Assembly: GCF_003286085.1 (NCBI RefSeq)
Contig: NW_020825312.1
Location: 3,038,001 to 3,102,000, forward strand
Length of the DNA: 64,000 nt
Source of the DNA: Drosophila persimilis
Taxonomy: Eukaryota > Arthropoda > Insecta > Diptera > Drosophilidae
Reading direction: 5' to 3'
Every line of letters starts with the position of its first letter. Position 1 is the first letter of the stretch. This document shows, one piece after another, positions 1 through 11,700 of the stretch. The translations under genes were made by a program, and so were the position numbers. The notes under the pieces were generated by a model. The model was given only the letters and a program-made list of their open reading frames with translations, did not search any database and was not told the origin of the DNA.

Positions 1-521
1 GAGGGCTGCAAGGTAATAAGTTTCAAGTGCAAATCTATCCCCGTAAAAGTATAAACTCAAAAGTTTAACCCCGTTAATGAGCAATTCACGAGGGCGAAGA
101 ATGAGTGGGCTGACCTAGAAAATAATAATGGAAATCTGTTTGCCAGCCTCGTTAATCTGATTGCCTTCCAGGCAGCAAATGGCCGGATTGGATTTTCTCA
201 ATTTAACCGATTGCTGGTTCCATAACAGCCATACAAACTATTTTCCGCAATTCAAAGTTTTTATTTCTTGAAGTGTTCAAGAAACACATTTCAATTCCAT
301 CCGTTTACATACAAATGTAGGGGAGTTGAGACCGCTTCGACATGACCTTTAAATATACCTTCATATATTCGTGGAACACCTTTTGAGCGGAACTTTAACC
401 TGCTGAGTCGAACCTCAGTCGATCCAGAAATGATTCTGGAATTATCTCGAGTGTACATATGTCTGTACATATTACTTCTCGAAATTGATCTTATCTATAA
501 ATTTGCATCCCAATTTTCCAG
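1..521 (+). other. intron (3' part) of the gene ending at 881/1001
   Basis: A/T-rich sequence without a convincing coding frame. It ends in a pyrimidine-rich tract and the acceptor TTTTCCAG at 514-521, directly before an exon that reads open in one frame. I see no other gene in these 521 bases. Confidence 0.6.
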
Positions 522-881
522 ATTACCGAACTGTTCTCAACGGTGCTGGTGATGCACCTGGCCAGCACCACTAATGTGGTCACACCGAAGAAGGTCTTCT
601 GCATTGTTGGCATCGCCCTGCTGCACATCCTCGCCAGCAGCTTCGATCAGTTCTTCCTTAATGTAGTGCGAGGCGAGGGCTACGCCCACCAGATAGTGCG
701 GGACATTGGATTCATGGTGCCCGATCTGCTGCAGCTCTTCGTTCCGGTATGGCTGCTCCGTCAAACGCGACGTGAGAGCTACTCCACGCGGCCCTTCTAT
801 CGGGATCGGAAGCTGCATCGCGACATCGTGGCCATGTTCTGCCTGGTGTCTCTGCTGTTCGTCCTGTGCACGGTTTTGTGA
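522..881 (+). CDS. last coding exon of an unidentified multi-pass membrane protein
   Basis: This partial gene enters from the left edge. After the acceptor at 520-521 the frame reads ITELFSTVLVMHLAS and continues for 119 codons to a TGA at 879-881. There are at least three hydrophobic stretches: around the start, KVFCIVGIALLHILASSF, and MFCLVSLLFVLCTVL at the end. Between them, basic and acidic loops (RRESYSTRPFYRDRKLHRD) suggest cytosolic connections. The codon usage is that of a well-expressed fly gene. I do not recognise the family, so no function is given. The exon is phase 0 at its start. The frame continues past the TGA to a TAG at 999-1001 (separate entry). The gene is convergent with Nrx-IV. 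Confidence 0.8.
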   Translation: MTELFSTVLVMHLASTTNVVTPKKVFCIVGIALLHILASSFDQFFLNVVRGEGYAHQIVRDIGFMVPDLLQLFVPVWLLRQTRRESYSTRPFYRDRKLHRDIVAMFCLVSLLFVLCTVL

Positions 882-1001
882 GAGCGAATCATGCTGGACG
901 CCTACGAGGAGACGCACGGCAAGATCGAGCCCGTGCAGGATGCAGCGGTGCAGCTGCTGAACCGATATCGAATGCTGGCCAGTGGCAATATCCACAACTA
1001 G
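882..1001 (+). CDS. in-frame continuation after TGA (candidate stop-codon readthrough tail)
   Basis: Immediately after TGA 879-881 the same frame stays open for 39 codons (ERIMLDAYEETHGKIEPVQ...) and ends with TAG at 999-1001. The peptide is amphipathic and charged, uses G/C-ending third positions like the preceding exon, and resembles a cytosolic C-terminal tail following the last membrane segment. Either the TGA is read through, it is a recent nonsense change or sequence error in a longer protein, or the tail is a relic. An internal ATG at 891 is possible but follows the first stop. The base after TGA is G, not the C most favoured in known Drosophila readthrough genes. Confidence 0.55.
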   Translation, partial: ERIMLDAYEETHGKIEPVQDAAVQLLNRYRMLASGNIHN

Positions 1002-1890
1002 AGACAGAACTGACGGACCCGCATCGAGGTGGACTGGAGAGGACAATATGCAGCACTTGGCAGTAAGTGCAGGGCGCCAACACGTCCCGATTCCTGTAGA
1101 ATTTTGTATTTTGATTTACCATTTGTGATAGTTTTTCTTGTCGTGAGTGTTCTTTCTGAACATTTTGTTTTTTTTTGTGGTTTTTTTTTGAAGTGTTGAA
1201 GCATATCGGTAAGCATAATCAGCTAACTAATCAAGGTACATAATCAATACAGAAAACTGTAATCTTCCATTTAGAAACAATGTTGACCGATGTTGATGTT
1301 GAGTTGAGACATAATCCCATAGTTGAACTAGGTATACACATACAATAGCATAGATATACATATACTAGAATCGAGCGTAGGTGTAGCCTCCCCCTCTAGA
1401 TACAACGAACATGTGAACACGAATGAGCGTGCACTTGTCCGTAGAGACCTACATAGTGTGTAGTGACATTGGTTATACAAAAGAACAGCGATGGATTATG
1501 GATTATGGATGTGGATGTGGATGTGGACTGTGGATACCCTCCCCACCCGATGTTATAGTACTACCTTAACGTGTTACATGTGTGACTTACGACTGTTGTT
1601 CGATAATAATAATAACAATATTATACATGTGCATACAAATGGCAAACCCAATATTCCAATACATATACATACATACATACATAGTAGTAGTAGAGACCCA
1701 AATCGTAGTAATCAAAATTAATGTTAAACGAGATATTGTTACAAGGAAATCAAAAAACAAACCATCAAATATTAATATTTGGAATAGCCTATACATATAC
1801 ACGTACACGTACACATACACATACATTATATACACATATATACCTATATATTTTAGTATACAAGAATATATTGAATAAACTTTAAGAGAC
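1002..1890 (+). other. 3' UTR of the membrane-protein gene
   Basis: Non-coding, increasingly A/T-rich, with GGATGT and TACATA/TACACG simple repeats (1495-1530, 1660-1685, 1789-1830). It ends at an AATAAA at 1874-1879, the only canonical plus-strand signal in suitable position. Confidence 0.6.
1874..1879 (+). terminator. poly(A) signal AATAAA
   Basis: AATAAA about 870 bp after the TAG stop of the plus-strand gene. The opposing signal of Nrx-IV lies 85 bp further on, so the two transcripts are tail-to-tail. Confidence 0.6.
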
Positions 1891-1962
1891 TGAAAATCCA
1901 GTAGTTTCCCTAGCATCCGACAAAATGGTAAGTTCCACACACACTTTTCAGTTGTTTATAGT

Positions 1963-1968
1963 TTTATT
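1963..1968 (-). terminator. poly(A) signal of Nrx-IV (AATAAA on minus strand)
   Basis: TTTATT on the plus strand in a T-rich tract about 740 bp beyond the Nrx-IV stop. It would give a 3' UTR of roughly 1969-2707, an A/T-rich, homopolymer-rich stretch with no coding frame. Confidence 0.5.
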
Positions 1969-2707
1969 TTATTGAAATTTAAAAATTAAAAAAAAACCTT
2001 TCATTGTCTCGTTTTTTTTTGTTTTTGTTTTTTTTTTATGTATATAATATAGTTCTATAATCTAGATTTTTGCAAATTCAAAGTTTAAGACGTTTAAACT
2101 GCATTTTCCAAAAATACAATTTGCCTTTCGATTTTTTTTTTTTTAAAGTAGCTGATTTGTTTAGCCACAAAACGATTCGATTCACGTGTTCTTTTGTGTG
2201 TAAATTAGAAGACATATTTAATTATACATTAGAACAAAACATATTAAAAGTAATGGAATGTTCATCTTTATATGTATGTATGTATACTCGCCATACTCGT
2301 CATACTATCAAAAAGTGGCTGGTTTCGGTAAACTTAAAATACAAGTTTTAAACTTAATTTCGCAAACAAAAATGTGTTCATAAAATTAACTAAAAAAAAT
2401 GGACGGTTTTCTGACTATTGAGAGTGTTCCAAAAGTGAGAGTGGTGTAAGGGTAAGGGTAAGGTGCCGTCAAACAACCGAAGAATAAAACATAAATAACC
2501 GGCTGCAAACAAAATACAAATCAAATACAAAACTGGCAGTGCGTGGAAAAGTCTCAATCCAGTTTTCGGCGAGAATTCTCCGCGTATTCCTTTGATTTTT
2601 CATTACGATCTTTATATCTTTTCTTTTTGGTGAGTCTTCTGCTTGTCTAAGGCGATTTGAAAAAAAAAAATAATAATAATGTATTTGTGTGTATTCTTGC
2701 GACTGGA

Positions 2708-5700
2708 TTAGATGAAGATCTCTGTTCGCTTTCTGACTTGGTGGCCAGTGGTCGAGTGGAGGACTGCGTCATCGGGATCGTCGGCGCCATCGGCTCCATG
2801 ATCCTCGTGCGTCAAATAGTCGCCCTTGTGGCGGTGCAGATACCGGCCGATGAGGAAGAACATGAGTATCAGCAACAGGAACAGAATCACGAGCAGACCT
2901 ATCAATTAGTACAAGTTAAGCATGAATCGGCTGCTAATCAAGTAAAGGAAATTCAAGCACTTACATGCCAGCAGCACAGAGTTCACCTCATTGTAGGCCT
3001 TGCGCAGCTTTTCCTCATCAACCAGAGGTGGTGGTCGGGTCTCGATTTCGATGGGCGGATGCGTCACTGGCTCAACGCCGCAAAAGTCTTCAGTCAGTTG
3101 TGCTATAACGAAGAGGGTGGTAGGCATTCGATGTATATTCTGGGGAGAGACAGCACTTCAGTTCTGAGTACTTACTGCCCATGGACCTGACATTTTTCGG
3201 TGGATTCTGCTGGAACATCAGCTTGAGCGGATAAATGTCATCGAACTGCACTCGGGAGACACAGCCGACGAAGCCATCGGTCATGGACTCGTTCTTGCCA
3301 ATGTACATGTACTGGATGTTGTTGAACTGGGCATCGGCCGAGGCTTTGATGTCGAAGTGGTACTCCACGGGCTCGTAGTTGTCCACCTGCAGGACCACTG
3401 TGGATCCGCCATTCTTGCGCATGAAGCGCATGTCGTGGTACTGGCCCAGCCCAAAGTGCTTCTTGGGGAAGATGATCTCCTGCCGCTCGAAGCCAAAGTC
3501 AAAGACGCAGCGCAAGTGACCTGCAAGGGGATTAACGGGAGGAATAATAATAATAATTTCTGCTTGCACCAAAGAAGTTTCATCTACGCACCGGAATTGG
3601 AAATCTGTATGGTCAAATATTCGCCAGTCAAATTTGAGGAGAATCCCAGCAGGAAGCCTTTGGGAATGGTCGTTGTGAAGCCAACGCGAATGTTCTCCGC
3701 AATACTGGAGCGGAAGGAGCCCTCGAACTCGTAGCGAATGATCGAGCTGGAACGCAGGTTGACACCAATCTCTGCAGTCACAGAATTTCCATTAAATAAG
3801 ATACAATTACTGCCGGCTAGAAGCATCACTCACCATCTGCGCAAATGGGTCCTTTGAATGCGCTCCAACGGCAGTCGCAGCTGTAGCCATCGTAGCGCTC
3901 GATGCAGGTGCCATTGTTGAGACATGGACTCGACTCACAGCGACCCACACACCCAGAGCTGATGCCATACAGTCCCCGCTTGGAGTGCTCCTTGAGGTCC
4001 ACCATCTTTCCGTTGAGCAGCAGGGCGCGGATGCAGCCCACATACCCATCTCGATACTCTGTGGTGGCTCCAATGACCAGATCGGAGGTCAGATGAAGGG
4101 CGCGCACTGGGCCCGGCGGTTCACGAACCTCCGCCTTTATGGATCCGTCCACCACCAGACGAGCCTCCTTTCTGTTGCGCTCCACACTCACCGTGTGCCA
4201 GTTGTTGTCGTTTAGGTGATAGCTGGTCCCGACATTCACACCGAGGGGCCCGCTGCCCGCCTGGTACTGGAACTGCAGCTTGTTGCCGCCGATCAGACTC
4301 AGTTTGATGTAGTCCGTGGGGCCAGTGGCGTGGAAGAGAACCGAGTTCTCCTGCGTGGTGCGGAACTCCAGGTAAATGTCGCCAGAGTGGCCCATGTCGA
4401 AGGGTGGCAGGTTAATGGAGGCGTCGGAAATGCGGAAGGTCACCACATTGCTGAACAGATCGTCGCCCTCGCAGCGCAGCGGTCCGAGCGTATAGCGACC
4501 CTGTTTCTCGTCCAGAGGGGTGCCCGTGTCGCCGAACTTCACCGCCCGCACTGGCAGATATTCCTTCTCGCGTATGTCGCCGCCATCCTCCATCCACTCC
4601 AGGGAGTTGGAGTCACAGTTGCACCACTTGGTGGGGTCGTGGCACTTTCCCAGTATGCCGCACTCGCACTTACGCGACCCTGGCAACGCGCCAGCCCAGT
4701 AGTCCATGGGTTGATTGTGGCGCGATAGCCACCAAGAGAACGGACGGAAGTTTCCAGCTTCAGCTATGTGGGCGAGGGGGAGGGAGGGCATAAATCAGCA
4801 TAAATTATCACGATACGGAGCCAGATACTTACAGGGGGAGTTGAAGAGTCGCGAGGAGCGGCAGGAGTAGCTCAGACGCTGCCAGCAGCTGTGAGAGCGG
4901 TTCAGCAGGGCCTCGATCTGCAGTAGATTGGCATCGTACATAATGGATTGCTCGAAGGAGCCCGGCTCCTGGAAGCCATCCACTGTGGTGGTGTGCTCTT
5001 GACTGTGGCTCAGCGTGGTGATGACGCGACCATCCGCTGAAAGAAACATTTCAAAGCCATCCATCAATGAAGCAATATTCCTCGCAACTGTGTGACATTC
5101 CACTTACAATAGAACTCGCAGGTGACGGGGAAGGGCTCCAGGGGACCACTGCCATCCACATCTAGATTGAGGTTCACCCGCTGCTGCACATGTTGGACAT
5201 TCTTGAGCGCCAGACAGGACAATGGATTGTTCGCTGAAAAGGAGACATCGAGGAAGTGAATTTCACGGTGCAGCTTCCCTTTTGTCTGCATCCCACTTAC
5301 AAGTATGACAAACGGCTCCCGCGTATCCCGTGTGGGCGCAGTCGCAGAAAAACTCCATGGAATTCTGGTGGCACACACCCTTGTGCTGGCACGGATTCGG
5401 GTTGCAGCGATCAATCATTTGGCAGGCATCGACTACAACTTCGTCGCCGCAACAAACCTCCTCTCCTTGAACCCAGTCCTGGGGCAATTTGTAGTTGCCG
5501 TCCACCGAAATGAGCCGCATGCAGCCCACAAAGCCGTTCTTCTCCTTGCCACCCGCTATGTAGTAGAGCGCGCCAGTGGCTATCTGCAGGTTCTTGGTCG
5601 TGGTCATCGGCCGCTGATCAATGTTCAGGATGAGGCGATTCCGCTCGATCGAGAGCACAAAGGAGTGCCACTTGCCGTCGTTGAACTGATCGTCGTAGTT

Positions 5701-8700
5701 GTCGAGGATGATGCGGGGCCTGTCCTTGGCCATCAGATCGATCTTGACCTTTCCGAACTCGAGGAAGACCTTGATGTAGCCTCCGGAGTAGAAGTCGTGG
5801 TGGAGCATAACGCCGCTCTCCTCGTATGTGCGGAAGTAGAACGAAACGTTGAGACGCTGCGAGTTCTCGTAGCCCTTGAGCCGCACAAAGGAGCCGCGGG
5901 TGGTGAAGGTCACCGGATAGATCGGCGGCGCGGGGCACGCGTAGATTGTGTTCACCTTGTGGTAGAGATAGGCCTCGCCCAGCTCGTAGCTGTCCTTCAT
6001 GCCCCGAATGAAGTTTGTCGAATTGAAGTAGATGTTCTCGAAGCATCCAGAGAAGTTCTGCTGGACGATGAGACCCTCCTGGATGTTGGGCACGCCGCCC
6101 AGATACAGCTCCCGGTTGAGATTCAGGCGACTGAACTCGCCCTTGATGCGGCCGCGCACTATGACGCGGTCCACCGAGAAGATGATGTCCCGCTGGTTGC
6201 GCGAAATCACGACATCGTGCCACACATTGTCGTCCAGCAGGCTGCCCACCGACAGAGAGGTCATCAGGCCCGATCCCAGGTCCAGATTCAGCACCATTTT
6301 GTTGTCCTTCAGCTGCAGGCCATAATAGTCGCCCTGGGTGCCGCGCGAGTACATCATCACGCCGTTGGCGAAGGCCGTCTTGAAGCGGAACCGAATCGAC
6401 TCGCGCGTCGAGGCGATGGGATCGCGGCGCAGATCATAGCGCACGAGACCTGTGCCATTGAAGTACAGGTTCTCCGAGACTGTAACCGAAACAAGGATCG
6501 AATGAGAGTTGGCCCTTCAATTGTTCAAGGAGCAGCACTTACTGTAGTCGCAGCCGTAGAGCTCCGTGCGCATGGATATGCGATCGTGCCAGCGGGTGGG
6601 ATTTATCCTCACCCACTGGGCAATGATGGGCACCTCGAAGACGTTGTAGTGTATGGAATTGCCATCGGAATTGCCCTTGAACATCTGTTTTACGTATTGA
6701 AAGACATTTTAATGGAGTAATTGGAGTAAATCTACATTTGAATCACTAGTGGCAACCTTTAAGCCTTGCTGACTGTTAGTTAATTGTTTAGTTAAGCCTA
6801 GGGTTAGTCACCGTACCTGCGGCTCGCTTGTGGGATTCACATACGAACGCCAGAACTCGCCATCGTCCGAGTACTGGACAATGTACTCCGTCACAAACTC
6901 GTCCGTGTGCATGCGTCCCATGGTGGCGATTTTGCGCACCATGCTCGCCTCTCCCAGATCGAGTGTTAGAAAGTGGTTATAGGTATTCTCAACTGGTGTC
7001 CAAGCAGCGTTCCCTGTTCCAGCATTAGGTGCACGTTAGTTGCAGTGTTTAAGAGTGTGAGTGTCAGGAGGATAGTGGAGGATATATGCGTGCTACGTTA
7101 CATGCCATAAATAAAACATAACCAAAACCATAAAAAAGCAAGCACAAAATCAAACAAAAATGTTAATGGATAATGATTATGATAAAGCGGATTGCTTTAG
7201 GAGATCGAGCAAAGGAGTTCCCCCAGTCACCAGTCACCAGTTACCAGTTACCAGCCACCAACCACCAGATTACAACACACACATTCCATTATGGGATTAG
7301 AGAGAGAGACATTCGTTTTGTTAGAGGGAAAGAGAAGGGAGGGAGATGAACGGCCTCTGGGGCTTACCTTGACGTTGCCGCCCGGCTCTTTATAGTCGGC
7401 AAATTCTAGATCGGTTATGCCATAGCTTATGGTGTACTCTGTCACGTACTCATTGCTATGAGGACGTCCTTGCAGGGCTATGTGCGTGACATTGCGCACC
7501 AGGCCCAAGTCAATGATCAGACGCTGATCAAAGTCCGAGTTCTTGGCCGACCACGAGGTGCCAGCTTCAGTTCATGGATAGAGTCGCAAGGATGGATAAT
7601 GGGCGGCAATAAAACAGAAACGATAAAATTAAAAACGAAAACAAATCAAAATCCACTTAAAGTCTACAACAAATGGGGGGGGATCGATCCTGTGGCATCG
7701 AAGAGTTTAAAGTCTCCCGCCCGGGGTGGTGTTCCCATTAATAAACCATAATTTACGGGGCGAGACCGATTGACAGCTGCAAGTGGTCGCTGCTGCAACC
7801 CAAAAGGTCCTTCAAATCAGCCATAAGAGTGCAGCGGCGGCGGCGGCAGGGGCAGCGGCAGGGGCAGGGTTCAACCCCTGCCAAAAAAGGATTTTGGCAG
7901 AGGCCTTTGTAATCCTTGAGGGTTGAGTTGGTGCCAACACTAAATGGGCAGGACGTTTGCACATATAATGGGCAAGCATAAACAATTGCAGCAGCAGTCG
8001 GATGGCTTTGTTTTAATTGCGGACCGCGCGCCAAATGCTGCGGAGCAGGTGTGACAAAATAGTGTGAGAACGTAGCGGACTGCAGAGAGGGATTCGATAC
8101 CCATTCCCATTCCCATTCTCCAAAATCTCCGGTCAATGCCGCATGAAAGTTTCGCTCGTTTGAGCGCTGGCAACCGCAGCAGTCGCTCCCATCATCGATA
8201 AAACTTTGAAAGGCAATCCGGGAATGCCAAAAATAAGCGAGCTACCCTTGCCGTGTCCTGTTTGCCGCATAAATTTACCCACCAAACAAACGAACGAACG
8301 AACGAACGAACGTTGTCTGGCCCCTGTCTGAGGCCCATTACGGGTCCCCGAATTTGGGTTTATTGCCTGTTAAGCACATTTCCGGCTTGCTTTTTCTTCT
8401 ATTTTGTTATTCCAGTGTTAGGCAAACAAACTGGGAAGCGCGCCGGCAGGGGTCGGGGGGGGACATGACAACACAATAATTGCCCAAGAGTAGAGATTAT
8501 AGGATATTTCAGAACATAGATCTAGATTTATTCTACAGATAACAAATCTCCTCCGTCAGCGATCGCTCTTGTGGGGCTTCAGCAGCGCCTCCTTGCAGTA
8601 GTCCACCACGCTTCTGTCCAGCTCGGCAGCGTCTGCACTCTTTACAATAAGCTCATCGAAGCGAAGCATCTCGAATCTGGCGTGATCCTGGGGCAGGCAG

Positions 8701-11700
8701 TTGCGGAATGCGATGGCAGCACAGTACTTCTCCTCCAGCAGGTGCTCCTCAAAGTGCCAGTTGTCCATCGGCTTGTCGTTGCAGCGCAGTGTGGTGCCGA
8801 TCAGCGGGGAGACGGCCTCCACCAGCGAATGGGTGGTGTCCACAGAGAAGCTAATCTTCTCTAGGTCCACTGTGATGCCTACGCCGAGCTCTTTGACGTA
8901 GGCCTCCTTCAGGCACCAGTGGCGCATAAATGCCTTCAGTTGGGCGGGTTCGTTGTGCTGCGGGCGGCCGATATAGCTCCACTCTTGGGCCGAGAACTTT
9001 CCCTTCATGAGCCGAAAGAAGTCAGATAGAGGCTTGCCTCCGTTATACTCGATCTTCATGACATCTGTTCCAATGCCAAAGTCCGCCGCCTCACTCCCCG
9101 TGGTGTCGGTGTCAGTGGTGATACCAGCCAGCAGCACCAGACGGCCCTGATGCGAGACATTAAAGCTGAGTGGTGGCGGCGGCTGCTTCTCCGCCGCCTC
9201 GCTCTGCCCTCGCACCCAGTAGGGCTTGCCGCGCACGTCGCGGGCAAATTGCACTTGATGGTAGGCCGTGGCCGTGCACACGCTCACATATTTACGCATT
9301 AATAGCCGACCAATTAGCGAGGACAGAAAGTCATCGATGAAGTGGAACTTCATCAGGCGGGTGCGCTCCTCGGGCTGTATCGCAGCCACCGCCTGCGTCA
9401 GCTGCGGCAGCGTGGGCGTCCATGTGCCCAGATCAAAGGCCCAGCGGGTGCAAACGTGTCTGCTCATCGGGATGGCAGTTTAGTGTGAGATAAGTCAATT
9501 GTTTTACGGAACTATCTAATTGAGTCAACGCTCATTTTGGGCGTTTTCTTCGTTTTGCGACAAAAAAAAAAAAAGTTTTCGCCGTTCCGCTTGATCTGCT
9601 TCTTCTTGGTGGCAGTATGCCCGCAGTGGGAAAGCGAGAATATACCAATTTATAGACTATATTAAAAAATACACTATAAAAATACTGCAAACGGGAGGGG
9701 TCTTTGGGGGGTCTATTTGAAAATAATCAACAGAAGAGCTTAATAAAACAGAAATCAACGGTAACTAAAGCATACAAACAAAATCAATCAAACGAAGTTA
9801 AAGTAAGTAAATAAAGAATTAATTGTAGTGCGAAACTTACCATTCAATCGCGCCTTCTCTGGCCCCCGCTCACCGAGCGATGAAGTGGCCGTGAGCACTG
9901 CCCTCTCCATCAGCGGCTGATTGCATTCATAGTCGGAGAAGTAATCGGTGAAGGCATCTGAAAGCGACGAAAGACTCTCTTTTAATACTCTTTCGCTTGA
10001 CCCATATGCAGATACATTGTGTGTGTGGAATAAATGGATTACAAACTGTCACAGGCGAAAATTAAATTGAGATGCGAACAATATGTTTGGACAGCGGCCA
10101 AGAATTTCAAGTACTTTATTTCGGTCATATTTGTTCGAGTGGCTGCATTTCGGTGCTGGTCCCTGGCCTTCTTGCTTTTTATGGCTATCATAAATAAGGC
10201 CACAGGAATAATAAACAGCTGGAGGGTAAATATTCATCGATATGTACTCGCACATGTGGAGCCATGTACGTGTAGCCATGAAAGGATCGCAGATTCTTGT
10301 CTCTTATTTGTACCACAATATTATGCATATTGCAAAGTGCCCACTCAGACGGTGGAACAAGTGAAGAAGGCAGACAGGAATTCTAGCGCAGACATCAGAC
10401 AGGACACGGGACACGGGAAACAAAACAGCGTTCCAGCAACGTTGCAATAAACAACCCCCAAGCGATGGATGGGCGATGGGTGCAGCTCCTAGGTAAACAA
10501 GGCCAGGACGGGGCAAAACAACCCTTACACGGGCTGTTCCGGCCCATCCATCCATCCATCCAGCCAGAGTTCATGTACACTTTAAGCTGACTTTGAGCCG
10601 TGGAAATCCACAATGATTAGCTATCAGAGCGGGACACGCACGACAGTCCCCGGCCTCGAGTAAGGCAAATAATCAATATGGGGGCAGTGCTACTACTTTG
10701 AACTACTTTTACTGCTGCCTTCTATTGCTCCTTTAAGAATATACACGGATGGACATTCCCCGAACGGTCGGTCTTACATAATGGCCCAGTGCGTGCGTTT
10801 TTTGTGTGGAATATCTAATCACAATAGAACTGGAAATCTGGCTAATGTTCTCAATGAAATAAATATGACGCGACCGATGGGGAAAAGCAATTTCCGCCGA
10901 TCTAGAAACGTGGAGTGCGAATGATGGGGCGGGCGAAGCACAGAAATAACTTATCAACGCGTCGGACGGGGGATGTCTATCCGGATGGGGCGCGGGGTAA
11001 TTGGCAATTTATTGCGAGAAAATTGTTTATTTTTAGTCATAAAAATGTTTGCATTTGAACTCTGAGTTGTTTATTTGTAAGCGCAACAAGCTCTGTTAGT
11101 CAGGAGAAAGAGTATTTCCAGACTTTAATGCTCGGGTAATCCGCTCTGTTGACATATGGTGCGATGCCCCCATGGCAGCACGTGCACAGCATCAGCACGA
11201 GAGGCAGCATCAGTCGCATGCGCAATGAAGTCACCGGGAAAGTCGCCGGATGCGGCTTGCAGGGAAGCGACATGGCATCCTTCATTCAACCCAAGCACCG
11301 ACCGGCAATTGTTCCCATGGGTGGCCAACGCATGCATCCGATAAGAAAGAGAATTTCGAGTGCGGCGGCTCCAACGAAAACGAGTTGTTGCTAGTCGGCG
11401 GTTTTGTTGTGATCGTTTCGATCTCCCTCTCGCACTCTCTCGCTCTCACGCTCTCCCTCTCACGCGCGATCGAAAGAGCGAGTTGAAAAGCAAAGCACAG
11501 AGTAAAAGAAAAATGGAAATGACGAAGAGCGAGTCTTCAGCTTTGGGGAACACGCCCAAATTTTGGCTTACAAACAATTGGTGTTTTTATGCAACTTTCA
11601 GGGCGTTTTTTTCAAATAAATTCTACAAAACGAACGCGCATTCATTCATAAATTACGATTATACACTGGACTCACCTGCTTGCACAGCTCTCAGGCTGTT

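Noticed and set aside
5305..6720. 471-codon plus-strand open frame opposite Nrx-IV LamG exons
   Set aside because: It is the antisense shadow of a G/C-ending, RNY-biased coding exon and crosses the Nrx-IV exon borders. Its composition (His/Val/Ala-rich) has no family features.
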